From NCBI RefSeq assembly GCF_038751955.1, contig NZ_JBCEXH010000001.1, positions 328,300 through 392,299 of the forward strand: DNA of 64,000 nucleotides, written 5' to 3'. Numbering within the stretch: position 1 is the first letter of the stretch; each line of letters opens with the position of its first letter. Under the pieces are notes generated by a model. The model was not told where the DNA came from, did no database searches, and saw only the letters and a program-made list of their open reading frames with translations. Origin of the DNA: Methanocalculus natronophilus (GTDB lineage Archaea; Halobacteriota; Methanomicrobia; Methanomicrobiales; Methanocorpusculaceae). This document shows positions 16,716 to 26,739 of this stretch, one piece after another. The position numbers and the translations under genes are program-made.

Positions 16716-19700
16716 GTGGAGGAAGTCACCAGCAGTTACACACCACACAGCGTGGAGGAGGCAGTACGTGCATACTGGCGTGCTGAAGATACCTACAAGA
16801 AGGTACAGGAGCAGAGAGAGAGTGGAAAACCGTTCTTTTTTGTTGACGGGCCCCCATACACCACCGGGTATATCCATCTCGGAACGGCATGGAACAAGAT
16901 CCTCAAAGACGCCATTCTTCGCTACTACCGGATGAAAGGCAGGCATGTCATCGACCGGGCCGGCTATGACATGCATGGCCTGCCAATCGAGGTACGGGTG
17001 GAGAATGAACTTGGTTTTCAATCAAAGAAGGATATCGAGACATTTGGAATCGCAGCATTTGTGGAGAAGTGCCGGACCTTTGCAGTCACCCATAAAGACA
17101 TCATGAGCAGGCAGTTCTCTGATCTCGGTGTCTGGCTTGACTTTGAGAACCCCTACGAGACAATATCCAACGAATACATCGAGGCTGCCTGGTATACCCT
17201 GAAACGGGTCGATGAAGAAGGGATGCTTGAACGCGGATACCGTGTCGTCAACTGGTGTCCCCGGTGTGAAACGGCAATTGCCGATGCCGAGGTCGAGTAC
17301 CTTGATGTCACCGATCCCTCGATCTTTGTCAAGTTCCCGGTTCTGGAGAGGGAGAACGAGTTTCTCGTCATCTGGACAACGACCCCCTGGACACTTCCCG
17401 CAAATGTCGCGGTAGCAGTCTCCCCGGACTTCCTCTATGCCCGTGTCCGCGCAATCCGTGAGGGTATATCTGAGATCCTCTGGATTGCAGAAGAACTCGT
17501 CGAGAGCATCCTCAAAGCAGGCCGGTACCAGGATTATGAGATCCTGGAGGTCAGGAGAGGATCAGATCTCGTCGGAACAGCCTACGAGTCTCCACTTGTC
17601 AGATCTGTTCCCATGCAGGCAACAATTCCCCACCGTGTCGTCGCAGCAGATTTCGTTGCGATGGAGAATACCGGGATGGTGCATATCGCACCAGGCCATG
17701 GCTGGGACGACTATGTCCTTGGCATGAAGGAGAAGCTCAGGATTGTCTGCCCTGTTGATGGCAGGGGCAGGTTCACCGATGAAGCAGGCGAATTTGCCGG
17801 TCTTGCAGTCAAAGACCCGGAGACAAACCAGCTGGTGATCGAGGCGCTTGGAGATGCACTCCTTGCAGACCGGAAGATGACACACCGGTACGGTCACTGC
17901 TGGCGGTGCAAGACCCCGAATATTTTCCGTGCCACCTCGCAGTGGTTCATCAAGGCAAGTGAGGCAAAAGAGCAGATGCTGGCCTCGATTAAAGACGAGG
18001 TCGACTGGTTCCCGGACTGGGCAGGCAGCGCCCGGTTCCATGACTGGATCGAAGGCGCACGTGACTGGTGCATCTCCCGCCAGCGGTACTGGGGCATCCC
18101 GATCCCGGTCTGGGTCTGTTCATCCTGTGAAACCTACCGGGTCATCGGCAGGTTCTCTGAACTGGAAGAACTCTCAAAAACCGCAGTCACTGATCCCCAC
18201 CGGCCCATGGTCGATGAGATCACCTTCCCCTGTTCATGTGGAGGCACCATGAGCCGTGTTGAGGATATCTTCGATGTCTGGTTCGACTCAGGTGTCGCCT
18301 CCTGGGCAACACTCGGCTACCCCGGCAGGGAAGAGGAGTTTCAGAACCTCTGGCCGGCAGAATTCATCACGGAAGGTCAGGACCAGACGAGAGGATGGTT
18401 CTACTCCCAGCTGGGCCTCTCCCAGATCGCATTTGGCCAGGCACCGTACCGCCAGGTGCTGATGCATGGGTTTGCACTTGATGCTGCCGGGAAAAAGATG
18501 TCAAAGAGTTTCGGCAATGTCGTCACCCCTGAAGAAGTGATTCAGACATTCGGCGTCGATGTCCTCAGGTTCTACATGCTTTCTGCCTGTGCACCGTGGG
18601 ATGACCTGAAGTTCAACTGGGATGGTGTAAAAACAGTCAACCGTGCATTAAACATCCTCTGGAATGTCTACCGGTTCCCGATACCCTATATGCGGCTTGA
18701 CGGCTTTGCACCGGCAGCAGCACCGGACGGCACCTATGATCCAGGCACTGCTGCGATGATTGCAGAGAGCGGCGCAGTTGAGGACCAATGGCTCATCTCA
18801 AAGATCAACTCGCTTGCCAGAGAGGTCGATGCTGCAATGGCAGAGTACCATCTCCACCGGGCAACCAGGAAGATCCAGACATTCATCCTGGATGACCTCT
18901 CCCGCTGGTATGTCCAGCTCGTCAGGCCCAGGATGTGGCTTGAAGAGGAGTCCGTGAGCAAGCACCAGGCATACGAGACGATGTATTACGTGATGCGGTC
19001 ACTTATCAGGATCACCGCACCATTTGTCCCCCACCTTGCAGAAGAGATGTACCGGAACCTGAAGCTTGACGGCGATCCAGCGAGTGTTCATATGCTCGAC
19101 TGGGTTGGCGGAGACGACGCGCTCATCAACAGAACAATTGAGGATGCAATGGCTGTTGTCCAGTCATTTGACGATGCGGTTGCCAATGCCAGGCAGGCAG
19201 GCAGGAGAAAACTCCGCTGGCCTGTCAGCGAGGTCGTTGTTGTTACCGAAAGCGAAGGGGTGCAGACGGCAGTTGAAACACTCCGTTCGCTCTGCAAAGC
19301 GCGGGCAAATGCACGCGATGTCAGGGTCATAACCGGTACCTGGGATCGGATCCTCTGGACTCCTGTTCCACAGATGAAGAAGATCGGACCGGAGTTTGGA
19401 AAAGAGGGGGCACTTGTCAGGCGTGCAATCGAGGAGGCAGATGGAAATGAGCTCAAATCAGCAATCGGGCAGACGGGATCGGCCACCATCAGGGCGGGCG
19501 AGCGCGAGATAGAGATCACCTCTGATCATGTCACCTTCACCGAGAAACTCCCTGAGAATGTCTATGCCGCGCTCATGCCGGATGCCTCAGTCTATGTCGA
19601 TGTCACCCTTACACCTGATCTTGAGTCCGAAGGATATGCGCGCGAGGTGATCCGCCGTGTCCAGGAGATGCGCAAGCAGATGGATCTCCAGGTAAACGAT

Positions 19701-19904
19701 TCAATAGATGCAACCATCTCAATTGGGGACGAGCGGATCCTCAATCTGCTCAATGGATCAACCAGCTGGATTGCAAATGAGATTCGGGCCATAAAACTCG
19801 TCTTTACCGGTGATCAGCCATCAGAGGTACAGAAGACCGGATTATCATCCACCTGGGATATCGAAGGAATAGAGGTCACTATCAGTCTTGCAACTGCCTG
19901 TTGA
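16716..19904 (+). CDS. ileS: Isoleucyl-tRNA synthetase
   Basis: 1062 residues, class I aminoacyl-tRNA synthetase charging tRNA-Ile. The HIGH motif reads H-L-G-T at about residue 54 within PPYTTGYIHLGTA, the KMSKS motif is K594-M-S-K-S, and the editing domain and the catalytic WFDSG segment lie between. I chose the GTG at 16716: GAGGGA sits six bases before it and the protein then starts VEEVTSSY, as archaeal IleS proteins do; a frame open to 16644 adds 24 residues with no match to the family. The C-terminal anticodon-binding region is complete. Confidence 0.95.
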   Translation: MEEVTSSYTPHSVEEAVRAYWRAEDTYKKVQEQRESGKPFFFVDGPPYTTGYIHLGTAWNKILKDAILRYYRMKGRHVIDRAGYDMHGLPIEVRVENELGFQSKKDIETFGIAAFVEKCRTFAVTHKDIMSRQFSDLGVWLDFENPYETISNEYIEAAWYTLKRVDEEGMLERGYRVVNWCPRCETAIADAEVEYLDVTDPSIFVKFPVLERENEFLVIWTTTPWTLPANVAVAVSPDFLYARVRAIREGISEILWIAEELVESILKAGRYQDYEILEVRRGSDLVGTAYESPLVRSVPMQATIPHRVVAADFVAMENTGMVHIAPGHGWDDYVLGMKEKLRIVCPVDGRGRFTDEAGEFAGLAVKDPETNQLVIEALGDALLADRKMTHRYGHCWRCKTPNIFRATSQWFIKASEAKEQMLASIKDEVDWFPDWAGSARFHDWIEGARDWCISRQRYWGIPIPVWVCSSCETYRVIGRFSELEELSKTAVTDPHRPMVDEITFPCSCGGTMSRVEDIFDVWFDSGVASWATLGYPGREEEFQNLWPAEFITEGQDQTRGWFYSQLGLSQIAFGQAPYRQVLMHGFALDAAGKKMSKSFGNVVTPEEVIQTFGVDVLRFYMLSACAPWDDLKFNWDGVKTVNRALNILWNVYRFPIPYMRLDGFAPAAAPDGTYDPGTAAMIAESGAVEDQWLISKINSLAREVDAAMAEYHLHRATRKIQTFILDDLSRWYVQLVRPRMWLEEESVSKHQAYETMYYVMRSLIRITAPFVPHLAEEMYRNLKLDGDPASVHMLDWVGGDDALINRTIEDAMAVVQSFDDAVANARQAGRRKLRWPVSEVVVVTESEGVQTAVETLRSLCKARANARDVRVITGTWDRILWTPVPQMKKIGPEFGKEGALVRRAIEEADGNELKSAIGQTGSATIRAGEREIEITSDHVTFTEKLPENVYAALMPDASVYVDVTLTPDLESEGYAREVIRRVQEMRKQMDLQVNDSIDATISIGDERILNLLNGSTSWIANEIRAIKLVFTGDQPSEVQKTGLSSTWDIEGIEVTISLATAC

Positions 19905-20622
19905 AGAGGAGAGAGAGATACGCCCTCCCTTCTTCTGTATGAAAAACCGGTGGATTTCTATCTGCCACAATCCTTATGCGCGCAGTTTCTGCCTCTTCGC
20001 CGGTCAGGGGATTGTACCCGGTATGCGGCTTTTGCCTGCGGCAGATGAGTATACCCCGCCGCTGCCATCCGGGCGTCTTTGCGAGATTGATACCCCGTGC
20101 ATGCATCATATCATGCAGGCTCGCGGTATTCATCCCATGCAGCCGCGTCTGTGCCTCTGATGCAGAATAACCATCCTGGAGAAGCGCCCACTGGCAGTAG
20201 GCATTGGTATGGTTTCGCCACGCCTCTTTCTGGCGCCATATGAGATACCCGGTTGCAGACGCAGGATCCACCGGCACAACCCGCGCATCAAATGAGATGG
20301 GATCAGGCAGGTCCAGGGCTTTTGTGAGCGCGCTTGCAGCAAATGAGGCGGCAACCGAGTCGAGTTTTTCAATCCGCCCTTCAAACGGGAGCTCAACGAG
20401 ATAAAGACTGATCTCATCAGAAAAGGTATAGGCAAAGAGAGGCGCAAGGCCGCTTTTTGCGAGAAGGAGGCGCGAAACCTCCTCCATCGCGAGAGAAAAA
20501 TCTTCGTCAAACGGTTTTTTCAGGGATAACGCTGTCGCTGCCGATCGAAATGATCTCCCATCCAGCCTGATAAAACAGGGGGATGTCGTCCGAAGTGCAG
20601 AGAAGATCTCCCGTTCTTTCAT
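19882..20622 (-). CDS. thg1: tRNA-His guanylyltransferase (Thg1-like)
   Basis: 246 residues. The signatures of the Thg1 family are present: FIRLDGRSF (about 17-25), YTFSDEISLY (about 65-74, with the second metal-binding acid), and RNHTNAYCQ in the second half. Archaeal Thg1-like enzymes add nucleotides in the 3' to 5' direction, to supply G-1 of tRNA-His or to repair tRNA 5' ends. The 3' end overlaps the convergent ileS gene by 23 bases, and the start overlaps the PRC-barrel gene (ATGA), so these two minus-strand genes are coupled. Confidence 0.85.
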   Translation of the reverse strand: MKEREIFSALRTTSPCFIRLDGRSFRSAATALSLKKPFDEDFSLAMEEVSRLLLAKSGLAPLFAYTFSDEISLYLVELPFEGRIEKLDSVAASFAASALTKALDLPDPISFDARVVPVDPASATGYLIWRQKEAWRNHTNAYCQWALLQDGYSASEAQTRLHGMNTASLHDMMHARGINLAKTPGWQRRGILICRRQKPHTGYNPLTGEEAETARIRIVADRNPPVFHTEEGRAYLSLLFNRQLQD

Positions 20623-20891
20623 TCTTCTGGATCCGTTACAGCAGACGTCTTGAACGCGCCCGGGATATGACGGATAAGAACGATATCGGAAACCTCCTTA
20701 ATCAGGCGGTATGGAATCTTTACGCCCTTGAATGATTTGAGATCAATAATGTCTGAATTGATGTTTGCAACAGCAAGCGATGCCATCTTCTTATTATCGA
20801 TATCGATGACGACATCTTCGACATTGCCGATATATACGGCTCTGTCGGTGTAGACGCTCATACCAAAGAGCTCTGAGATCTGCCACTTCAT
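20619..20891 (-). CDS. PRC-barrel domain protein
   Basis: 90 residues forming a single PRC-barrel: an N-terminal SELFGMSVYTDRAVYIGNVEDVVID strand pair, then KMASLAV, and a closing IPYRLIKEVSDIVLI. Stand-alone PRC-barrels are common in methanogens; suggested roles are in RNA processing or as adaptor domains. It is coupled to thg1 downstream by a four-base overlap. Divergent from the site-2 protease gene, with a 50-base shared AT-rich promoter region. Confidence 0.8.
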   Translation of the reverse strand: MKWQISELFGMSVYTDRAVYIGNVEDVVIDIDNKKMASLAVANINSDIIDLKSFKGVKIPYRLIKEVSDIVLIRHIPGAFKTSAVTDPEE

Positions 20892-20941
20892 AGCTATCTG
20901 TTCAAGATATATACTAAATAGTTAAAAAAGATAATCCTTTC

Positions 20942-22081
20942 ATGGATGGATCCCTTGAGATAGGAAGGATTTTTGGCATACCGGTCCGGCTGCATGTTAC
21001 ATTTCTTCTCATAATCCCGCTCTTCGCCTGGATCATCGGATCACAGATCGGCCTGACGGTCACCTTTATCGAAGGCCTCTTTGCAGTTCCAATTGACCGG
21101 ACCATCATTGAGAGCGGTTTTATCCCCTATATTATGGGTGCAGTCGTCGCGCTCGCCCTTTTCTTCTGTGTCTTTGTCCATGAGCTTGCACATTCGCTTA
21201 TCGCCCGGGCAAATGGCATCAAAATCAACTCTATAACCCTGATCATCTTCGGCGGGGTCGCATCAATGGAGGATATGCTGCCGGATCCGAAGGTGGAACT
21301 TCCAATGGCACTTGCCGGACCCTTAACGAGCCTCGGGCTTGGGCTCATAAGCTGGGCTATGGTCTATGTCGTTGATATCTTTGTCGATGTCGCCGAAATT
21401 GCGGGTATTTTCGTGTATGGGTTTGGATATCTTGCTCTTCTGAATATCCTGCTCTTCGCATTCAATCTCCTGCCTGCATTCCCAATGGATGGAGGACGGG
21501 TGCTCCGCGCCTGGCTGGCCGGCCGGATGCCGCTCCATCGCGCAACCAGGATCGCTTCTGATATCGGAAAGGGCTTTGCCATCCTTTTTGGGATTTTTGG
21601 GATCTTATCTTTCAATTTCCTCCTGATCATCATCGCATTCTTCATCTATATCGGTGCAAGCCAGGAATCATCGATGGTCACGACAAACTTCCTCCTCCAG
21701 GATGTCACTGTCGGTGAGATCATGACCACCGATGTGGTCAGCGTCGAGCCGACGCGTCCGCTCATCGATGTGATCAGGCTGATGTATACCACAAAACATC
21801 TTGGATTCCCGGTCATCGAGCGCGGTGATTTCACCGGGATCATCACGCTTGCCGACATCCATAAAACGAGCGAGATAGATCGCGAGGCGATGCAGGTCCG
21901 TGACGTCATGACACGGCAGCCGATCATCACCATTTCCCCCGCTGCATCAGTGACCGAGGCACTGAAGATCATGACGATCCACAATATCGGGAGAATTCCG
22001 GTTCTGGAGAATGGAACCATTGTCGGGATCGTAACCAGGACAGATATCCTCACCGTCCTTGAGCTCAAGGAAGTGAGCTAG
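20942..22081 (+). CDS. Site-2 protease family membrane metalloprotease with two CBS domains
   Basis: 379 residues. The zinc motif HELAH lies in helix 3 (about 80-84), the partner motif LLPAFPMDGG in a later helix (about 178-187), and about six membrane helices precede a cytosolic CBS pair (about 255-375). This is the architecture of archaeal S2P-CBS proteins, such as the structurally studied Methanocaldococcus enzyme, in which CBS domains bind adenine nucleotides and may gate proteolysis. The substrate, perhaps an anchored regulator, is not evident from neighbours. Confidence 0.9.
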   Translation: MDGSLEIGRIFGIPVRLHVTFLLIIPLFAWIIGSQIGLTVTFIEGLFAVPIDRTIIESGFIPYIMGAVVALALFFCVFVHELAHSLIARANGIKINSITLIIFGGVASMEDMLPDPKVELPMALAGPLTSLGLGLISWAMVYVVDIFVDVAEIAGIFVYGFGYLALLNILLFAFNLLPAFPMDGGRVLRAWLAGRMPLHRATRIASDIGKGFAILFGIFGILSFNFLLIIIAFFIYIGASQESSMVTTNFLLQDVTVGEIMTTDVVSVEPTRPLIDVIRLMYTTKHLGFPVIERGDFTGIITLADIHKTSEIDREAMQVRDVMTRQPIITISPAASVTEALKIMTIHNIGRIPVLENGTIVGIVTRTDILTVLELKEVS

Positions 22082-22104
22082 ACTTCAAAAAAAACAGAGG
22101 AGTA

Positions 22105-23958
22105 TCAGAGCGGGAGGCTCTGCCGGGTACCGGTCAGCTCAGTCCGGTAACCTCCGATCCCTTCAAGCATCGACCTGAAGGAGTCAGAACTGATGAGATC
22201 AAGTGCAGCGTCAATCCGGGGATCGGCAAGATCCTCTGTCATGATCGCAAGCTCATACCGCTCGCTGCCAACAGGAACAAACGATAACCCGGCGGTTCGT
22301 GCAGCAGAGGCTACACAGAGGCCGGCATCGGCTTCCCCGCTCTTCACTGCAAGAGCAACCGCAAGATGAGTCGTCATCTCGCGATTATACCCCTGGATCG
22401 TCCCGGGATCGATTCCCCGCTCACGCAGGAGATGGTCAAGGAGCATCCGGGTACCGGATCCCTTCTGCCGGTTCACAAACGAGACATCGGCAAGGTCATC
22501 AAAGGTGATGCCGTCCCGTGAGACGATCCCCTGTTCACGCTCTGCGACACAGACGAGCGTCACCGCCTCACCAGGCATGTACCGCTCCAGGTACCGGATA
22601 TTATAGGTGCCATCATCAGCAAGAAGGTGCATCGGAGCACAATGGCAGTGCCGCCGCTTCAGGGCAAGGATACCTCCCATGCTCCCGATATGGGCTGAAT
22701 GAACAGGGAGGGGTGAGAGGAGATCGGCGAGATTGTCGAGGATTGGATCGTGGCTGCCTGCAAGAATGATAGCAGACCGGATCTCCTCTTCGGAACGGCT
22801 GCTCTGTATACTGACCGGTTCGCCTGCTTCCATCCCTTCAGAATCACGGGGTATACGGAGGACTCCATGAGACCTGACCGCACTCATCTGGACACCTGCC
22901 CCCCGTGAGAGCGGGGTTGCTATCATCCGTCCCCCAACAAAACCCGCAGTCATCAGGACAAATTCGTCGGTTCCGATATCTGAGGCTAGCGAACGGGTCA
23001 GTTCGGCGACAACTGGTTTTGGCTGCACAACCGGGATACCGGCAGCACGAACAACAGGCGTGATAATCTCACGGATAATTGTCAGTGCCGAGAGGGGGTA
23101 GCCGGGAAGCCCGATGATGGGCGTGTCATGAACAGACCCGATGATCACCGGCTTCCCGGGTTTGATCGCAACCCCATGAACCAGCACCTCGCCGAGTTCT
23201 TCGACAACAGTTGCAGTATAATCTTTCGTTCCCTTCGATGAACCTGCCGAGATAATGACGAGATCATGGTTTTGGACTGCTGTTGCAATTGCATCCCTGA
23301 TACGCTCCGGATCATCTGCAACAGGCGGGAAGACGACCGCTTCAACACCAAGCGATTCCAGGTGTGCTGCCGCCATCAGGCAGTTGCTCTCAACAACCTG
23401 GCCCGGTTTTGGGCGGGTGCCATGAGCAACCAGTTCACTGCCTGTCGGGATGAGCGCAACCGACATCGAGCGGAGATCCAGTTCCGTGACCCCATAGGCA
23501 GCAAGCGCCCCGATGTCGTGGTACTGGATCTGGTGGCCACGAGGGATGGCCATCTCAGACTCGGCAATATCCTCCCCGACAGGGCGGATATGCTGCCAGG
23601 GAGCAGCAGGCTGCCTGATCAGAAAACCGCCATCACCCTCTGTGACATCCTCGATCATGATGACGGCATCATAGCCTGCGGGAACAACATTGCCGGTATT
23701 CACCCTGACAGCAGCTCCGAGAAAGACCGGGGTCTTATCTGTTGCACCGTGGGTGTCAGATGAACGAACCGCAATCCCGTCCATTGCCGAAAGGTGCGCT
23801 TCGGGAACCGAATAGTCAGCAAAGACCGGAGCTGCCGTCACCCCGCCCACACACCCGGGCAGGGGAACCCTGCGGGTGCGGAGGGGGGAGCTGCACCTGG
23901 TCAGGATGATATCTATTGCCTCCTCAAGAGGCACCAGGGAGAGGTACCGGCTTACCAC
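22105..23958 (-). CDS. MoeA-like molybdopterin biosynthesis protein with C-terminal substrate-binding domain
   Basis: 617 residues. Residues 1-405 are a full MoeA (IPTGSEL and SAGSSKGTKD in the catalytic half, GLPGYPLSA near its end). Residues about 410-617 are a periplasmic-binding-protein-like domain of the type seen in ModE/LysR-linked fusions (VNRQKGSGTRMLLD, GEADAGLCVAS). MoeA inserts metal into molybdopterin; the added domain is usually suggested to bind molybdate or tungstate, which is inference. The GTG at 23958 has GGAGGTGAT five bases before it. It overlaps the upstream moeA by seven bases. Confidence 0.85.
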   Translation of the reverse strand: MVSRYLSLVPLEEAIDIILTRCSSPLRTRRVPLPGCVGGVTAAPVFADYSVPEAHLSAMDGIAVRSSDTHGATDKTPVFLGAAVRVNTGNVVPAGYDAVIMIEDVTEGDGGFLIRQPAAPWQHIRPVGEDIAESEMAIPRGHQIQYHDIGALAAYGVTELDLRSMSVALIPTGSELVAHGTRPKPGQVVESNCLMAAAHLESLGVEAVVFPPVADDPERIRDAIATAVQNHDLVIISAGSSKGTKDYTATVVEELGEVLVHGVAIKPGKPVIIGSVHDTPIIGLPGYPLSALTIIREIITPVVRAAGIPVVQPKPVVAELTRSLASDIGTDEFVLMTAGFVGGRMIATPLSRGAGVQMSAVRSHGVLRIPRDSEGMEAGEPVSIQSSRSEEEIRSAIILAGSHDPILDNLADLLSPLPVHSAHIGSMGGILALKRRHCHCAPMHLLADDGTYNIRYLERYMPGEAVTLVCVAEREQGIVSRDGITFDDLADVSFVNRQKGSGTRMLLDHLLRERGIDPGTIQGYNREMTTHLAVALAVKSGEADAGLCVASAARTAGLSFVPVGSERYELAIMTEDLADPRIDAALDLISSDSFRSMLEGIGGYRTELTGTRQSLPL

Positions 23959-25154
23959 AATATCACCTCCACACCTGATCCAGTCTCGTATCCTTCAGAT
24001 CCCGCAGGCACCCGGACATACCCGTCGCTCTGGACAAGCGTATGAAGCAGGCCGGATTTTGAGAAGAGCGGGGTTGCGGTATCCCCGTTGAGCCTGACCC
24101 GGACATAATCCTCTCTCCCTTTTGCAGAGGGAATCGACGCATCCAGGGTAGCCTGGCATGTATGGTACCGGATTGCAGAGCCGCTCATTGCCTCAAGCAG
24201 CGGGCCGGTTATGGCTCGCAGAACCATGAATGCCGATGACGGATGTCCCGGCAACCCGATGACAGGCTTTCCGGCGACCTCCCCGATGATCGTCGGTTTT
24301 CCAGGAGAGATGGCGATCCCATGGACGAGCAGGCGGCCAAGTTCGGTTATCACCTCTGCAGATGCATCCCGCTCGTCCTTGGAGCTCCCGCCGGAGATGA
24401 TAACAGCATCCGCACAAGCGATTGCGTCCCTGAGAGCTGCGGTGAGCAGACCGGGATCATCTGGAACAATACCGCAGGAGATGGGTATGCACCCGCACTG
24501 GCGGATGAATGATTCGCAGACGATCGAGTTGACATCCCGCACCTCGCCGGGAGAGGGGTGAGTCTCCGGAGGTACAATCTCGTTTCCGGTTGCTATAACG
24601 GCAATCCCGGGCACACGCCTGACCAGGACAGATGATATGCCCGCTGCGGCGAGCACGCCTGCCTCCTGGGGAAGAATCGGCCGCCCTGCTGAAATAATCA
24701 CTTCGTTTTTCTGGAAATCCTCATCAGCACAAACAATATTCTCCCCTTCTGCCAGGGGGCGCATCACCAGGACAGAATCCCCTGCTGATTCGGTATACTC
24801 GATCATCACCACTGCATCCGCACCCAAAGGCACCATCCCTCCGGTCGGGACATACCGGCATTCCCCTGCCCGGACCGAACCCGGATCCGCAGATCCCATC
24901 TCGACCCGTCCCGTGCAGGTGAGCATGGACGGGAGCGATTCGCCAGCTCCCGCGGTATCTGCAGCAAGAACCGCATAGCCATCCACTATAGATCGTGCAA
25001 ACCCCGGCATATCCTCCGGGGCGGTGACATCTGATGCAGCTATGCGAAAAACCGCATCTGCAAGAGGCAGACGCTCTTCCCCGGGAGAGGGTGCGATTGA
25101 AAGGAGGGTCTGCAGAGCGTCTTCAACCGGAATAACCCGGAGAAAACGGCTCAT
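23952..25154 (-). CDS. moeA: Molybdopterin molybdenumtransferase MoeA
   Basis: 400 residues with MoeA features throughout: PGFARSIVDGYAV near the N-terminus, PTGGMVP, IATGNEIV, ISGGSSKDERD and GLPGHPSSA. It ligates Mo or W to adenylated molybdopterin, a cofactor that methanogens need for formylmethanofuran dehydrogenase and formate dehydrogenase. It is the first of a tandem MoeA pair and its ATG overlaps the stop of a 58-residue gene (ATGA), so three genes are coupled. Confidence 0.9.
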   Translation of the reverse strand: MSRFLRVIPVEDALQTLLSIAPSPGEERLPLADAVFRIAASDVTAPEDMPGFARSIVDGYAVLAADTAGAGESLPSMLTCTGRVEMGSADPGSVRAGECRYVPTGGMVPLGADAVVMIEYTESAGDSVLVMRPLAEGENIVCADEDFQKNEVIISAGRPILPQEAGVLAAAGISSVLVRRVPGIAVIATGNEIVPPETHPSPGEVRDVNSIVCESFIRQCGCIPISCGIVPDDPGLLTAALRDAIACADAVIISGGSSKDERDASAEVITELGRLLVHGIAISPGKPTIIGEVAGKPVIGLPGHPSSAFMVLRAITGPLLEAMSGSAIRYHTCQATLDASIPSAKGREDYVRVRLNGDTATPLFSKSGLLHTLVQSDGYVRVPAGSEGYETGSGVEVILW

Positions 25155-25327
25155 TTAAAACAACCCAGCTGGCAGCCGCGGATCTTGATACCGTTTTTAT
25201 TGCAGTATTTTGCTATCTCGAGCTTGTCGATGCCGTGCTTTTCTGAGATCTGAAATGCCGCATCACACTGGATCTCCTTGCCAATACCCTGCTCAGCAAA
25301 GATTTTTGCTATTGCTTCCTGTGACAT
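25151..25327 (-). CDS. Small conserved-looking protein heading the moeA operon
   Basis: 58 residues from the ATG at 25327, which follows an AGGAGAAG ribosome binding site. The sequence looks like a short helical, helix-turn-helix-like domain (about 10-45) ending in IKIRGCQLGCFK with two cysteines three apart. I do not recognise a named family. Its position, translationally coupled to two moeA genes, suggests a link to molybdenum or tungsten cofactor handling; this is inference from context. Confidence 0.55.
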   Translation of the reverse strand: MSQEAIAKIFAEQGIGKEIQCDAAFQISEKHGIDKLEIAKYCNKNGIKIRGCQLGCFK

Positions 25328-25419
25328 ACTTCTCCTGTTGCACTGCCGGTATAATAGCATTTACAGATCAGGATCAAAGAAGCAGGAATCATTACCTCTG
25401 GGATCAAACCCGGAGAGGG

Positions 25420-26739
25420 ATGGTGACAGCACTCGTCTATTCCGCGCTTGACCCCGCGGGACTGGCAATACGATCAGCTCTCGATGAACTCATAGAAGAT
25501 GGATCAGGGCCCGCCTGGCCACTTCTTGAGGAAGACTATTTCTTCCACAGGACCGAAGGCAGGCTGATCTATGCAGATGGTCTTGACCAGGAGATCCAGG
25601 CAGACCGGATCATATTCCTCTCACGCCATACAAGTGAGCGGCCCTACCCGGTGCTGACAGTCCATGTCACCGGCAACTTCGCCGAAGCTGCATATGGCGG
25701 CAGACCCAATGAACTGGCAGTCGCAGATCCGAAGATGATGCAGGCTGTTTTGAAGAACCTGAACCGTTTTGTCCCAAAGGGATATCGGGTCGCCTATGAA
25801 GTAACCCATCACGGCCCAACAGATCTGAAAACTCCCTCGTTCTTTGTTGAGATTGGGAGCACAGAAAACGAGTGGCGTGATCCGGAAGCAGCCCATGCCG
25901 TTGCCAGAAGTGTCCTTATGGCAAAACCCGGCAATGCTGTACCGCTCATAGGATTTGGAGGGACCCATTACGCTGTCCGGCAGACCGCCATTGCAGGCAG
26001 CACACGGGGAGCGTTTGGGCATATCGCACATACAAGGGAGATCTCAAGCCTGACCCCTGAACTTGTTGCGCTGATGGCTGAAAGATCCGGCGCGGTGGCG
26101 GGATACATCGACAGAAAAGCCATGACAAGAACAGAGGCAAAACAAGTCAGGTCACTTCTGCAGCAGGCAGGCCTGCCAGTCATCACCGAGGGAACCATGC
26201 ACGAGCTTGGGGATGTTGGCTGGCAGACCTGGTGCAGGGCAGCTGACCTTGCAGCAACACATTACCCCGGATCCGTGATTAAAAACCATGGCATGGCAGG
26301 GGACTGTGATCCGGAGATTGTATCGATCCATGAAGAGCTCCTCCAGGAAGCGCTCCGCGCCGATGAGGAGGCGTTTCTTACGCTCCTCGATACCATCACT
26401 CCGTCAATCAGAATCACAACAGGCGGTTCTGCAGCCCTCCCTCTCTTCATCGGGTGTCGTGAGCAGAAAGAACAATTAGCAAGTGATTTAATAACCCTGT
26501 GTGTACAACAGATTACGAAACATTCTCTCTCTGTTGTCGAGGGTGATCGCCTTATCATCAGGAGAGATCGTTTTGACCCTGAGAAAGCGCGCATGCTTGG
26601 GGTACCCCCTGGGCCACTCTTTGGCAGACTCGCCGCCGGACTGGAGATCACTGTCGGGGAGAGTCTTATAAAGCCGGAGATGGTCTCCTCCCGTGATGAG
26701 CGGGAGATAACAATTCCGGGATTGGAGAGATATACATGA
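25420..26739 (+). CDS. dtdA: D-aminoacyl-tRNA deacylase (archaeal DTD2 type) with C-terminal extension
   Basis: 439 residues. The first about 265 match archaeal D-aminoacyl-tRNA deacylase: [42 protein letters not shown] and GFGGTHYA are hallmark segments with the conserved His residues. It removes D-amino acids from mischarged tRNA. The remaining about 170 residues are a C-terminal extension seen in some methanogen homologues. The ATG at 25420 has GGAGAGGG just upstream; an open frame back to 25210 is not supported. It overlaps ftsZ by four bases. Confidence 0.85.
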   Translation: MVTALVYSALDPAGLAIRSALDELIEDGSGPAWPLLEEDYFFHRTEGRLIYADGLDQEIQADRIIFLSRHTSERPYPVLTVHVTGNFAEAAYGGRPNELAVADPKMMQAVLKNLNRFVPKGYRVAYEVTHHGPTDLKTPSFFVEIGSTENEWRDPEAAHAVARSVLMAKPGNAVPLIGFGGTHYAVRQTAIAGSTRGAFGHIAHTREISSLTPELVALMAERSGAVAGYIDRKAMTRTEAKQVRSLLQQAGLPVITEGTMHELGDVGWQTWCRAADLAATHYPGSVIKNHGMAGDCDPEIVSIHEELLQEALRADEEAFLTLLDTITPSIRITTGGSAALPLFIGCREQKEQLASDLITLCVQQITKHSLSVVEGDRLIIRRDRFDPEKARMLGVPPGPLFGRLAAGLEITVGESLIKPEMVSSRDEREITIPGLERYT

